DNA of 64,000 nucleotides from Shewanella ulleungensis (lineage in GTDB: Bacteria; Pseudomonadota; Gammaproteobacteria; Enterobacterales; Shewanellaceae). The notes below the pieces were generated by a model that had not been told where the DNA came from, made no database searches, and worked only from the letters and a program-made list of their open reading frames with translations. Numbering within the stretch: position 1 is the stretch's first letter; each line of letters begins with the position of its first letter. The translations under genes were made by a program, and so were the position numbers. The DNA lies in the NCBI RefSeq assembly GCF_014648315.1, contig NZ_BMQW01000012.1:42356-106355 (forward strand), written 5' to 3'. Positions 36,301 through 44,790 of this stretch are shown here, one piece after another.

Positions 36301-36577
36301 TAGCTTCACCACCTGAAATCGGCATCTGATAAATATCGCCTAGCAGATCAAATACAATATGTTTGCCGTCTGGTGAAACATTGACGTTCATCCATGTTCC
36401 TTCGGTGACATTGATATCAATTTTTTCTAGCGGGGCATTTTCTGGTGAGTTCACTTGCCATTTAGTCTTGTCATCTTCAGTGGCAAAGCTTGCAGTGCTC
36501 ATGCCAAGCGATAGAGCAATGGCGGTATAAAGTGGTTTTAGTTTATGAGTAAACATAGAGTCGATTATCCGTTTCAT
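33371..36577 (-). CDS. Exported beta-propeller / amidohydrolase fusion protein
   Basis: A 1068-residue protein with a signal peptide (about 1-32, ending ASFA), a TolB-like propeller of repeated SPDGKHIAF-type PD40 motifs (about 50-630), and an amidohydrolase domain (about 665-1050). The amidohydrolase part has the metal motif DAHAHG, LEHSLP and the closing GSIKPGKLADLIVIDGDP. The family is usually annotated as a TolB/amidohydrolase protein; substrate unknown, perhaps a secreted peptidase or deacetylase-like enzyme. I choose the ATG at 36577; 36556 and 36634 are alternatives. A parS-like site lies inside it, at residues 654-659. Confidence 0.85.
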   Translation of the reverse strand: MKRIIDSMFTHKLKPLYTAIALSLGMSTASFATEDDKTKWQVNSPENAPLEKIDINVTEGTWMNVNVSPDGKHIVFDLLGDIYQMPISGGEAKPLAQGIAWQMQPVYSPDGKHIAFTTDEDGGDNIWIMDADGSNPHPVTKETFRLLNSPAWSPDSQYLVARKHYTGTRSLGAGEVWMYHVAGGEGVKLTERPNEQKDLGEPAYSPDGRYIYFSQDATPGKTFHYSKDSVKGIYKIKRYDTQTGDIEVLIEGTGGAIRPTPSPDGKTLAYIKRDGFQSTLYSLDLKSGAETKLYDKLDRDMQETWAIHGVYPTMSWTKDNKHIVFWAQGKINKIDVDSKKVSDIPFNIKGQRDIQPAVRFTQNLDQDQFDVKMLRMAQVSPDGEKVVFEALGKIWIRDINGGKHKRLTRLDDDINELFPQWSRDGKDIVFTTWNDQQQGTVSVVSARGGKAKVLTSEPGKYVEPTFSPNGDYIVYRKARGGYMTPRTWSQEPGLYKVDTKGKQNTKLTASGHQPQFGADSDRVYFMDYGKTPEFVSIGMNGFEKRTHYTSDHATEFRLSPDGEHLAFAERFRVYVTPFAKHGETIAIGPKATNLPISQLSTRAGESISWNGKNNQLYWTLGPELYQADVDTQYTKSDKKVEPKVTAIGFKDKADVPRGTVVFVGGKVITMENDQVIDNGVVIVKDNKISQVGDATLAIPENAQVIDISGKTIMPGLFDAHAHGGQADDEIIPQQNWALYSGLSLGVTSIHDPSNDTTEIFAASEQQKSGKIVGPRIFSTGTILYGANLPGYTSHVDSLDDAKFHLERLKKVGAFSVKSYNQPRRDQRQQIIAAARELEMMVVPEGGSLLQHNLSMAADGHTTLEHSLPVASIYSDIKQFWSQTKVNYTPTLVVSYGGISGEHYWYDKTDVWAHPRLSMYVPHDILDARSMRRTTAPDEHYNHFNVARVANELNDLGVKVNIGAHGQREGLAAHWEMWMFAQGGMSNMDVLKTATINPATTFGMDHQLGSIKPGKLADLIVIDGDPLTDIRSTDKVTYTMVNGKLFNSETMNELNGDKQKRKAFFFEKN
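34601..34616. promoter_or_regulatory. parS: parS-like site 2, inside a coding sequence
   Basis: TGTTCCACGTGGAACA, identical to site 1. It is read through on the minus strand as DVPRGT, at the junction of the propeller and amidohydrolase domains. It lies 1.3 kb from site 1. Confidence 0.8.
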
Positions 36578-36831
36578 TTTTATTTTCGTGGAGTTAATCA
36601 AGCTAAGTATCCTAGTCAATGAGCATTTTTGCATACTCTTTAGGATTAGCTTTACTGTGCTTGTAGTATGAATGTTACCTTTATCGCATAAATTTTAGAT
36701 AAGGTGTACAACAAATCTGTTTCAATTAATGACAGACTTTAACATAGATGCATGTCAGTAATTTGCATGTATGAAATTAGTGAAGTGTAATAGGGAAGGC
36801 TTAAATGAAAATGAGTTAACTCGTTTATCGG
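36578..36831. other. Intergenic region upstream of the propeller/amidohydrolase gene
   Basis: About 250 bases, AT-rich, probably holding the promoter of the large minus-strand gene and the 3' end of the MOSC transcript. I find no convincing terminator, small gene or structured RNA. Confidence 0.5.
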
Positions 36832-37275
36832 TTAAGCAATAGTGACAAGGTCATCAGGTTGTATTAATCCTGCTTGAATGACTCGACAAGTTACACCACC
36901 ACGCCAGTCTGGTCGTAATGCCTGTTCTAAACCTGGGTGAGATATTTCCATTTTTTTACATGGGTCAGTTTCACCGGTTATGTGTAATTGAAGATCTTGG
37001 CCAATCGAAATCACTTTACCGACATCAGCAGCACTAAACTGATAGCCACTGATTAATAAATTAGCTCTACGCGTTAACCAATCCAAATCTGCATCAATTT
37101 GCTCACAGGCTATTTGCCATTGTTGTTGAGATATTACGGTTACTTGACGTTTACCTGGACGGCCAAAAATATCATTTTCAACACCACGCTCTAAAGTCAC
37201 ATTGGCACAAAAGGCGGGTTTCATTATGCCGCGCTTTGCTGTTTTATAGGCGATTGCTTCCAATGTGATGGCCAT
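36832..37275 (-). CDS. MOSC domain protein
   Basis: The 147-residue protein is a stand-alone MOSC (molybdenum cofactor sulfurase C-terminal) domain. Motifs are RANLLISGYQF, the cysteine-bearing TGETDPCKKME and WRGGVTCRVIQAGLI. MOSC domains carry sulfur or bind molybdopterin-type ligands; relatives are YiiM and the mARC proteins. It starts three bases after tusA on the same strand, so translation is probably coupled, suggesting a link to persulfide transfer. The substrate is not known. Confidence 0.85.
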   Translation of the reverse strand: MAITLEAIAYKTAKRGIMKPAFCANVTLERGVENDIFGRPGKRQVTVISQQQWQIACEQIDADLDWLTRRANLLISGYQFSAADVGKVISIGQDLQLHITGETDPCKKMEISHPGLEQALRPDWRGGVTCRVIQAGLIQPDDLVTIA

Positions 37276-37278
37276 GTA

Positions 37279-37524
37279 TTACAGTCCTTTTTTGAGTAGG
37301 TATTGATAGGGTGTTTTGCTGGTGTCACTAGCAATTAACGTGTGGTCCATAAATTCACAAAAACTTGGAATATCGCGTGTGGTTGCAGGATCATCAGCGA
37401 TGACAAGTAATGTCTCACCATCAGTCATTTTTCGAACAGTTTTGCGGATCATCATAACGGGTTCTGGGCAACGAAGACCAAGAGCATCGAGTTGATGTTG
37501 TGCTTGAGAATATATATCAGTCAT
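37279..37524 (-). CDS. tusA: Sulfur carrier protein TusA
   Basis: Sulfur relay protein that takes persulfide from IscS and passes it to TusBCD for 2-thiouridine synthesis in tRNA. The 81-residue protein has the catalytic motif DALGLRCPEPVMMIRKTVR and the block ADDPATTRDIPSFCEFM. Length matches E. coli TusA (81). It precedes the MOSC gene. Confidence 0.96.
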   Translation of the reverse strand: MTDIYSQAQHQLDALGLRCPEPVMMIRKTVRKMTDGETLLVIADDPATTRDIPSFCEFMDHTLIASDTSKTPYQYLLKKGL

Positions 37525-37654
37525 TGAATTGGAATCTTTTTACTAGTCTAATTGCGCCAATATTACTCTTGTCAGTAATGCTTGCCAAGTTTGAGTTTCT
37601 CTAACACACCTCGATTTGTATCGTTTTTGGATATTTTATAATTTTCATAAAACA

Positions 37655-37670
37655 TGTTTCACGTGGAACA
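37655..37670. promoter_or_regulatory. parS: parS-like site 3
   Basis: TGTTTCACGTGGAACA, one base from a perfect palindrome and one from each of the two standard parS forms. It is intergenic, between tusA and the fadA terminator, and 24 kb from oriC. Confidence 0.82.
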
Positions 37671-37701
37671 TTAGTCAAAGTATAAAAATTAAAAAATAAA
37701 A

Positions 37702-37724
37702 AAACGAGCCGATTGGGCTCGTTT
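37702..37724 (-). terminator. Rho-independent terminator after fadA
   Basis: Arms AAACGAGCC and GGCTCGTTT with a short loop. On the minus strand a long T-rich tract follows. It lies about 40 bases beyond the fadA stop and ends the fadBA operon. Confidence 0.88.
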
Positions 37725-37761
37725 CTAAAAGTAAAAATGTAACGACAGATATTGTTAAGCG

Positions 37762-38925
37762 TTAAACGCGTTCAAATACTGTCGCGATACCTTGACCTAA
37801 ACCGATACACATAGTGGCAAGACCCAGCGTTGCATCTTTCTCTTCCATTAAGTTTATCAATGTTGTTGAGATACGAGCACCAGAACAACCTAATGGATGA
37901 CCCAATGCTATTGCACCTCCGTTAAGGTTAATCTTTTCATCGACAACATCTTGTAGGCCAAGATCTTTAACACAAGGTAAAGACTGTGCTGCAAACGCTT
38001 CGTTCAATTCAATTAAATCTAAATCTGCAACAGAAAGGCCTGCACGTGCTAATGCTTTTTTGGTGGCTGGAACTGGGCCATAGCCCATAATTGCAGCATC
38101 ACAACCGGCAACAGCCATTGAACGAATACGTGCACGAATGGTTAAGCCTAAAGCTCGAGCTTTAGATTCTTCCATCACTAACATTGCAGAAGCACCGTCT
38201 GATAACGCTGATGATGTACCCGCAGTAACAGTACCGTTTGCTGGGTCAAATGCAGGACGTAAGCCAGCTAAAGATTCTAATGATGTTTCAGGACGAATAA
38301 CTTCATCTGTCATCACTTTAATCAATGCACCGCTTGCATCGTGACCTTCGATACCCCAAATCTCTTTAGCAAAGCGACCTTCGATGGTTGCTGCATGTGC
38401 ACGTTGATGAGAACGTACGGCAAATGCATCTTGTTGCTCACGAGTAATACCGTGCATTTTACCTAACATTTCAGCTGTTAAGCCCATCATGCCAGATGCC
38501 TTAGCTACGCGGTTTGCAAGGCCTGGGTGAAAATCTACGCCGTGGTTCATTGGTACATGACCCATGTGCTCAACACCACCAATAATAAAGGTGTCGCCTT
38601 GGCCTGTCATAATGGCACGAGCTGCTTGATGTAGTGCGTCCATAGACGAACCACATAAACGGTTTACCGTTACAGCACCTGCTGTTTTAGGAATACCAGC
38701 TAACAATGAAGCATTACGAGCAATGTTAAAGCCTTGTTCTAGTGTTTGTTGCACACAACCCCAAATTACATCTTCAATATCGTTAGGGTCTAATTGTGGA
38801 TTACGCACCATAAGTGCTTTCATTAATTCTGCAGAAAGAGTTTCTGCACGTACATTTCTAAATACCCCAGCCTTAGAGCGGCCCATTGGGGTGCGAATGC
38901 AGTCTACGATAACAGCTTGTTTCAT
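37762..38925 (-). CDS. fadA: 3-ketoacyl-CoA thiolase FadA
   Basis: Beta subunit of the fatty acid beta-oxidation complex, cleaving 3-ketoacyl-CoA with CoA. The 387-residue protein is the E. coli length. It has Cys91 in NRLCGSSMDALH, the active-site block GGAIALGHPLGCSGAR and the catalytic cysteine in TMCIGLGQG. It follows fadB by 22 bases. Confidence 0.98.
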   Translation of the reverse strand: MKQAVIVDCIRTPMGRSKAGVFRNVRAETLSAELMKALMVRNPQLDPNDIEDVIWGCVQQTLEQGFNIARNASLLAGIPKTAGAVTVNRLCGSSMDALHQAARAIMTGQGDTFIIGGVEHMGHVPMNHGVDFHPGLANRVAKASGMMGLTAEMLGKMHGITREQQDAFAVRSHQRAHAATIEGRFAKEIWGIEGHDASGALIKVMTDEVIRPETSLESLAGLRPAFDPANGTVTAGTSSALSDGASAMLVMEESKARALGLTIRARIRSMAVAGCDAAIMGYGPVPATKKALARAGLSVADLDLIELNEAFAAQSLPCVKDLGLQDVVDEKINLNGGAIALGHPLGCSGARISTTLINLMEEKDATLGLATMCIGLGQGIATVFERV

Positions 38926-38947
38926 GATTTAATTCCTTTCCCACTGA

Positions 38948-41098
38948 TTAGGCTTGGTAATAACTACCGTTGTTGGCTGCAAGTTCACGCATTGCATCGG
39001 TGACTTGATATAAGCCGCCAAGATGTGCGTATTTATCTGCTAGGGCAACAAAGTTTGCTACGCCCATTGTGTCTAAATAACGGAATACACCGCCACGGAA
39101 TGGAGGGAAACCAATACCATAAACTAGACCCATATCGCCTTCAGCAGGTGATGCAATAATGCCTTCTTCTAAACAACGAACCGTTTCGATGATCATTGGG
39201 ATCATACAGCGAGCAATGATGTCATCAGACTCAAATGCTTTTAAGGCGCCAAACTCAGCACTTAATAATTCGTAGCTTGTTGGATCAATGTCTTTTTTCG
39301 GTTTACCGCGACGGTCAACTGAGTAAGCATAGAATCCTTTGGTGTTTTTCTGACCTAGGCGCTTGTTTTCAAACATAATATCGATAGCATCTTTGCCATT
39401 TTTACCCATGCGGTCTGGGAAACCTTCTGCCATTACCGCTTGTGCATGATGGCCTGTATCTAAGCCAACTACGTCAAGTAAGTATGCTGGGCCCATTGGC
39501 CAACCGAACTGTTTCTCCATGACTTTATCGACAGCGGCAAAGTCTGCACCTTCAGCAAGTAGACCACTGAAGCCAGCAAAATATGGGAACAATACGCGGT
39601 TAACGAAGAAGCCTGGGCAATCATTGACTACGATTGGGGTTTTACCCATTTTACTTGCGTAAGCTACAACTGATGCAATAGTTTCATCTGAGCTGTGCTC
39701 GCCACGAATAACTTCAACTAACGGCATTTTGTGTACTGGGTTAAAGAAGTGCATACCGCAGAAACGTTCTGGTTTCTTAAGGCTTTTTGCCAACAAGTTG
39801 ATTGAGATAGTTGAAGTGTTAGATGCAATAATGGCATCTTCTGATACATAGCCTTCAACTTCAGCCAGTACAGTAGCCTTCACTTTTGGATGTTCAACAA
39901 CCGCTTCAACAACAATATCGCTACCTTTAATAGCCGCATAATCTAGAGAAGGCGTGATGTTGTTTAATACTTTAGCCATTTTTTCTGGCGTAGAGCGACC
40001 GCGTGCAACTTGAGTTGTCAGAATTTTAGCCGCTTCGTTTAGGCCAAGCTCTAATGCAGGCTGAGCGATGTCTTTCATTACAATTGGTGTGCCTTTGCTG
40101 GCGCTTTGGTAAGCAATACCGCCGCCCATAATGCCTGCACCCAATACAGCTGCTTGGTTAACATCTTTAGCTAGCTTGCTGGCTTTTTTGGCTTTGCCTT
40201 TAACGAACTGGTCATTTAAGAAGATACCAATTAGAGCTTGTGCTACATCTGTTTTAGCCAATTTAATGAATGCTTGTGCTTCCACTTTTAATGCGCCATC
40301 ACGGTCTAAACCTGCTGCTTGTTCAACTACATTCACAGCAGCCATAGGCGCTGGATAATGCTTGCCTGCAACAGAGAACACCATTCCTTTTGCCGTAGCA
40401 AAAGACATCATAGCTTCAAGTTTAGGGAGTATTAGTGGAGACTGCTTTTGAGTACGACGAGCTTGCCAGTCAATACTGCCATTTAAAGCATCATGTAACA
40501 TTTGCAGTGCCGCAACTTCTAGATTTTCTGGCGCGACTACGGCATCAATTGCGCCGACTTTTAATGCGTCTTCTGGGCGTTGATCTTTCGCGGTGGTGAT
40601 CCACTCAAGTGCGTTATCGGCACCGATAACACGGGGTAAACGCACTGTACCGCCAAAACCAGGAATAAGACCTAATTTGGTTTCTGGTAAACCGATACGG
40701 GCATTCGTATCTGCAACTCGTAAGTCAGTTGCTAAAATGGTTTCGCAACCACCGCCTAATGCAAAACCATTAACCGCAGATACGGTTGGGAACGGTAAGT
40801 CTTCTAATTTGTTAAATACTGCGTTAGCTTGTTCAACCCACGCAAGTAACGTTGCATCGTCTTGCTGAAACAACGTTAAAAATTCAGTAATATCAGCGCC
40901 AACAATGAAAGTGCTTTTTGCCGATGTCAGCAGTAACGCCTTAATGTTGGTGTTTTGTTTGATGCTGTCTAGTGCGGCATCAAGAGAGGCTAGAGTTTCT
41001 CTGTCGAACTTGTTTACCGAACCTTGTGCGTTAAAACAAAGTTTGGCAATATTATCTTCAAGTAACTCAACCTGAATGGTAGGGCTTTGGTAGATCAT
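38948..41098 (-). CDS. fadB: Fatty acid oxidation complex alpha subunit FadB
   Basis: Multifunctional enoyl-CoA hydratase and 3-hydroxyacyl-CoA dehydrogenase. The 716-residue protein has the crotonase domain with the two catalytic glutamates Glu119 (GGGCET) and Glu139 (GLPETKLGLIPG). Its NAD-binding domain shows AVLGAGIMGGGIAYQSA and the dehydrogenase block FNPVHKMPLVEV. E. coli FadB is 729 residues. First gene of fadBA. Confidence 0.98.
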   Translation of the reverse strand: MIYQSPTIQVELLEDNIAKLCFNAQGSVNKFDRETLASLDAALDSIKQNTNIKALLLTSAKSTFIVGADITEFLTLFQQDDATLLAWVEQANAVFNKLEDLPFPTVSAVNGFALGGGCETILATDLRVADTNARIGLPETKLGLIPGFGGTVRLPRVIGADNALEWITTAKDQRPEDALKVGAIDAVVAPENLEVAALQMLHDALNGSIDWQARRTQKQSPLILPKLEAMMSFATAKGMVFSVAGKHYPAPMAAVNVVEQAAGLDRDGALKVEAQAFIKLAKTDVAQALIGIFLNDQFVKGKAKKASKLAKDVNQAAVLGAGIMGGGIAYQSASKGTPIVMKDIAQPALELGLNEAAKILTTQVARGRSTPEKMAKVLNNITPSLDYAAIKGSDIVVEAVVEHPKVKATVLAEVEGYVSEDAIIASNTSTISINLLAKSLKKPERFCGMHFFNPVHKMPLVEVIRGEHSSDETIASVVAYASKMGKTPIVVNDCPGFFVNRVLFPYFAGFSGLLAEGADFAAVDKVMEKQFGWPMGPAYLLDVVGLDTGHHAQAVMAEGFPDRMGKNGKDAIDIMFENKRLGQKNTKGFYAYSVDRRGKPKKDIDPTSYELLSAEFGALKAFESDDIIARCMIPMIIETVRCLEEGIIASPAEGDMGLVYGIGFPPFRGGVFRYLDTMGVANFVALADKYAHLGGLYQVTDAMRELAANNGSYYQA

Positions 41099-41241
41099 TG
41101 CTTGCTTCCTTATTGCTTAAAAGCGACTTCCACATCTTATTTACTGTGCAGTTATCAAGCTTGAATCACAGCAGTTTCGGCCATCTATTGACCAGCTAAT
41201 TCTCAGTGTGCGACTAAATGAGAAAAATTACAACACCCAAT

Positions 41242-41257
41242 TTAAACGGCCGTTTAA
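41242..41257. promoter_or_regulatory. Palindromic operator candidate in the fadB/pepQ promoter
   Basis: A perfect 16-base palindrome TTAAACGGCCGTTTAA, 145 bases upstream of the fadB start and 76 bases before pepQ. The GTTT/AAAC spacing resembles operators of TetR-type fatty acid regulators such as PsrA. That assignment is inference. Confidence 0.5.
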
Positions 41258-41332
41258 TTTTTTATCATCTAGCGATGAGTTTTTCTGTTTGTGATAGACT
41301 TATTGAGTTAAAACTTATGAAAGGGATAGTCA

Positions 41333-42652
41333 ATGGAACAGTTAGCTCATTTATATCATGCACACATTGGGGAACTAAATCGTCGTGTAGCTGATATTTG
41401 TCAGCGTGAAAACATCTCAGGCCTAGTGATTCATTCCGGACAGCCGCATCGACAGTTTTTAGATGACTTAAATTATCCCTTCAAAGTTAATCCGCAATTT
41501 AAAGCTTGGTTACCTATTTTAGATACGCCCAATTGCTGGGTGATAGCGAATGGTCAGGATAAACCAACCCTCGTATTTTATCGTCCAGTCGATTTTTGGC
41601 ACAAAGTGAATGACGTACCACAAGCGTTTTGGACTGAACACTTTAATATTCAGCTATTAACCAAACCTGATCGTATTGCCGATTACTTGCCTAAAAATAT
41701 TGCTTCATGGGCTTATATTGGCGAGTACTTAGATGTTGCTGATGTACTCGGTTTTACCGCTCGAAACCCTGATGCTGTGATGAATTACTTGCATTTTCAT
41801 CGGGCAGATAAGACACAATACGAACTCGAATGTATGCGCGGCGCTAATAAAATTGCAGTAAAGGGCCATTTAGCGGCTAAAAATGCATTTTATAATGGGG
41901 CAAGTGAATTCGAAATTCAGCAATGTTATTTACTGGAAATTGGCCAAGGGGAAAACGACGTTCCCTACGGTAATATTGTGGCATTAAATCAAAATGCAGC
42001 GATTTTACATTACACGGCTTTAGAGCATGCTAAGCCTGCGCAGCGACTGTCTTTTTTGATTGATGCTGGTGCTAATTTTCAGGGTTATGCTGCAGACATT
42101 ACTCGTACTTACTCTTTTGAGAAAAATCGTTTTTATGAGCTTATCGTCGCACTTGATAAAGTACAGCTCTCTATCATTGAGCAAATGAGACCCGGGGTTA
42201 AATATGTCGATCTTCATATTGCAACTCATGAACATATTGCTCAACTGCTAATCGACTTTGGTTTGGCAAATGGTACAGTTGAACAATTAGTGTCTCAGGG
42301 TATTACCAGTGCATTTTTCCCACATGGGTTAGGGCATATGTTGGGATTACAGGTACATGATATGGGGGGTTATACTCATGATGAACGTGGTACTCATATC
42401 GCTGCACCAGAGGCGCATCCATTTTTACGTTGTACCCGTGTTCTAGCTGCTAATCAGGTGCTAACTATCGAGCCGGGTCTGTATATTATAGACACACTGC
42501 TCGAGCAATTATCGTCTACGGCCAAACATGCGATTAACTGGAAAGTGGTCGATGAATTACGTCCTTTTGGTGGGATCCGGATTGAAGATAACGTGATCGT
42601 GCATCACAACCGAGTTGAAAACATGACAAGAGAGTTTGGTTTAGTTGATTGA
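41333..42652 (+). CDS. pepQ: Xaa-Pro dipeptidase PepQ
   Basis: Metallopeptidase that hydrolyses dipeptides with C-terminal proline. The 439-residue protein has the pita-bread fold metal ligands in order: IDAGAN, AADITRT, HGLGHMLG, TIEPG and GGIRIEDN. The length matches E. coli PepQ (443). As in E. coli, it is divergent from fadBA and followed by the YigZ gene, which overlaps its end by eight bases. Confidence 0.97.
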   Translation: MEQLAHLYHAHIGELNRRVADICQRENISGLVIHSGQPHRQFLDDLNYPFKVNPQFKAWLPILDTPNCWVIANGQDKPTLVFYRPVDFWHKVNDVPQAFWTEHFNIQLLTKPDRIADYLPKNIASWAYIGEYLDVADVLGFTARNPDAVMNYLHFHRADKTQYELECMRGANKIAVKGHLAAKNAFYNGASEFEIQQCYLLEIGQGENDVPYGNIVALNQNAAILHYTALEHAKPAQRLSFLIDAGANFQGYAADITRTYSFEKNRFYELIVALDKVQLSIIEQMRPGVKYVDLHIATHEHIAQLLIDFGLANGTVEQLVSQGITSAFFPHGLGHMLGLQVHDMGGYTHDERGTHIAAPEAHPFLRCTRVLAANQVLTIEPGLYIIDTLLEQLSSTAKHAINWKVVDELRPFGGIRIEDNVIVHHNRVENMTREFGLVD

Positions 42653-43259
42653 GTCATACTTAATACCACAAGCTAACGTACTGATAGAAGAAGAGATAAA
42701 GCATAGTCGCTTTATCTCTTTGTTATTTCATTGCTCTAATCAACAACAAATGAAGTTAGCGCTTACTGACATTAAAAATCAATATCCAGGTGCGAGCCAT
42801 TATTGCTATGCATTTGTAGCTGGTAGTCCTGAAAATACGGTTGATATGGGCGCTAGTGATGATGGCGAGCCATCTGGAAGTGCTGGAAAACCGATGTTGG
42901 CTTGTTTGCAGGGCGCTAATATTGGTGAGCTTGGTGTTATTGTCGTGCGTTATTTTGGGGGAACTAAACTTGGCGTAGGAGGATTAGTGCGTGCTTATAC
43001 CTCGGGTATCAAGCAAGGCTTAACTCAAATGCAAACTCGCATTAAGCATATTCGATACCCTGCAAGTATAGTGTGTCATTATGCACAACTCACAGATATT
43101 GAATATTTAATTGATCAGCATGATGGCATAGTTATCGATAAAGTATTTACCGATAAGGTTGAAATACAGTTTGAATTAGCAAAATCGTACCATCAGGCTT
43201 TTAATCAAGCCTTAGCAACCCAAACCCAGGGCCAGTTACAAGTAAAGTTTACTGTTTGA
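42645..43259 (+). CDS. yigZ: YigZ / IMPACT family protein
   Basis: The 204-residue protein has the UPF0029 N-terminal domain with DDGEPSGSAGKPML and the block VVRYFGGTKLGVGGLVRAY, plus a C-terminal DUF1949 domain. Relatives include IMPACT, a regulator of translation; the bacterial role is unsettled. The start is a TTG at 42645 inside the pepQ end, giving MIESYLIP, equal to E. coli MESWLIP. No closer ATG exists, so translation is probably coupled to pepQ. Confidence 0.93.
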   Translation: MIESYLIPQANVLIEEEIKHSRFISLLFHCSNQQQMKLALTDIKNQYPGASHYCYAFVAGSPENTVDMGASDDGEPSGSAGKPMLACLQGANIGELGVIVVRYFGGTKLGVGGLVRAYTSGIKQGLTQMQTRIKHIRYPASIVCHYAQLTDIEYLIDQHDGIVIDKVFTDKVEIQFELAKSYHQAFNQALATQTQGQLQVKFTV

Positions 43260-43332
43260 GCTATGACGAACTTATGCCAAACTGTCACTCAATTGTTAAA
43301 TTCGATGCAGCACAACTTAAACAGAATCCTTA

Positions 43333-44790
43333 ATGCAATATAAAACAATTATTAGAATCACCGGTTTGCTAATGGGATTATTTTCTATCACCATGCTGCC
43401 GTCAGCATTAGTGGCTATCTTGTACAAAGATGGTGGTGGTACTGCGTTTATTCAGGCCTTTTTTGTCAGTATCTTTTTAGGTTTTTTATTGTGGTATCCC
43501 AATCGCCATCAAAAAGGTGATTTACGAACTCGAGAAGGCTTCCTCATTGTTGTGCTGTTCTGGACTGTGCTTGGTTCAATTGGTGCTTTACCATTTATTT
43601 TTGCCAATGAGCCCGACCTCAGCTGGACAGACAGTTTCTTTGAATCATTTTCTGCGTTAACTACCACAGGGGCAACCGTGATTGTTGGCCTCGACGACCT
43701 GCCTAAATCAATTTTGTTTTATCGACATCTGCTTCAGTGGATGGGCGGTATGGGGATTATTGTACTGGCCGTGGCTATTTTACCACTGTTAGGCATTGGT
43801 GGTATGCAGCTGTATAAAGCAGAAGTACCCGGACCAGTAAAAGACACTAAGGTTACACCACGAATAGCCGAAACCGCTAAAGCATTGTGGTATATCTACT
43901 TTATGTTAACCACCGCGTGTGCGTTAGCGTTTTACTTTGCTGGAATGGATGCGTTTGATGCCATATGTCATTCATTTTCCACCATTGCTATTGGCGGTTT
44001 TTCTACTCACGATGCAAGTTTAGGGTATTTCGACAGTCCATTAATTAACGTGATTTGTGCGATTTTTTTATTGATTGCGGCGGTCAATTTTAGTCTGCAT
44101 TTTGCCGCATTTAGCTGGCGTGGCATTAACTTTAAAATCTATTTTAAAGATGCTGAATTTAAAGTGTTAATTGCCGTTCAGTTGGTGTTAACTGCGATTT
44201 GCTTCATTACTTTATATCAGTCAGGTATTTATGATTCTGCTGAACAAACCCTCGATTACGCCTTTTTCCAAGTTGTTTCTATTTCCACTACAGCAGGTTT
44301 TGGCACCGAAAGCTTTCATTCTTGGCCGTTGTTTTTGCCAATTCTATTAATATTTTCTAGCTTTATTGGTGGTTGCGCCGGCTCTACCGGTGGCGGTATG
44401 AAAGTGATCAGGCTTATTTTATTGGTGTTACAAGGATCTCGTGAACTGAAGCGTTTAGTTCATCCTAAAGCAATGTATTCTATTCGAATTGGTTCTAAGG
44501 CATTACCTGATAGAGTCATTGATGCTGTGTGGGGGTTCTTTTCTGCCTACGCTCTTGTGTTTGTTGTGTGTATGGTGATTTTAATGGCAATGGACATGGA
44601 TGCCATTACGGCATTCAGTGCTACCGCTGCGAGCATAAACAATTTAGGCCCAGGTTTAGGTGATGTAGCATCAAGCTATGCCAATGTGTCTGATGGTGCC
44701 AAATGGGTATTGGTTCTTGCCATGCTATTTGGTCGTTTAGAAGTGTTTACTTTATTGGTGTTATTTACGCCGACATTTTGGAAAAATTAA
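43333..44790 (+). CDS. trkH: Trk potassium uptake protein TrkH (copy 1)
   Basis: Channel-forming subunit of the Trk potassium uptake system in the inner membrane. The 485-residue polytopic protein has repeated filter regions TTTGATVIVGLDDL, AIGGFSTHDASLG, STTAGFGTESF and LGPGLGD, and the block GGCAGSTGGGMKVIR. It overlaps the following hemG by one base (TAATG). A second trkH lies at 46396 on the opposite strand. Confidence 0.96.
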   Translation: MQYKTIIRITGLLMGLFSITMLPSALVAILYKDGGGTAFIQAFFVSIFLGFLLWYPNRHQKGDLRTREGFLIVVLFWTVLGSIGALPFIFANEPDLSWTDSFFESFSALTTTGATVIVGLDDLPKSILFYRHLLQWMGGMGIIVLAVAILPLLGIGGMQLYKAEVPGPVKDTKVTPRIAETAKALWYIYFMLTTACALAFYFAGMDAFDAICHSFSTIAIGGFSTHDASLGYFDSPLINVICAIFLLIAAVNFSLHFAAFSWRGINFKIYFKDAEFKVLIAVQLVLTAICFITLYQSGIYDSAEQTLDYAFFQVVSISTTAGFGTESFHSWPLFLPILLIFSSFIGGCAGSTGGGMKVIRLILLVLQGSRELKRLVHPKAMYSIRIGSKALPDRVIDAVWGFFSAYALVFVVCMVILMAMDMDAITAFSATAASINNLGPGLGDVASSYANVSDGAKWVLVLAMLFGRLEVFTLLVLFTPTFWKN

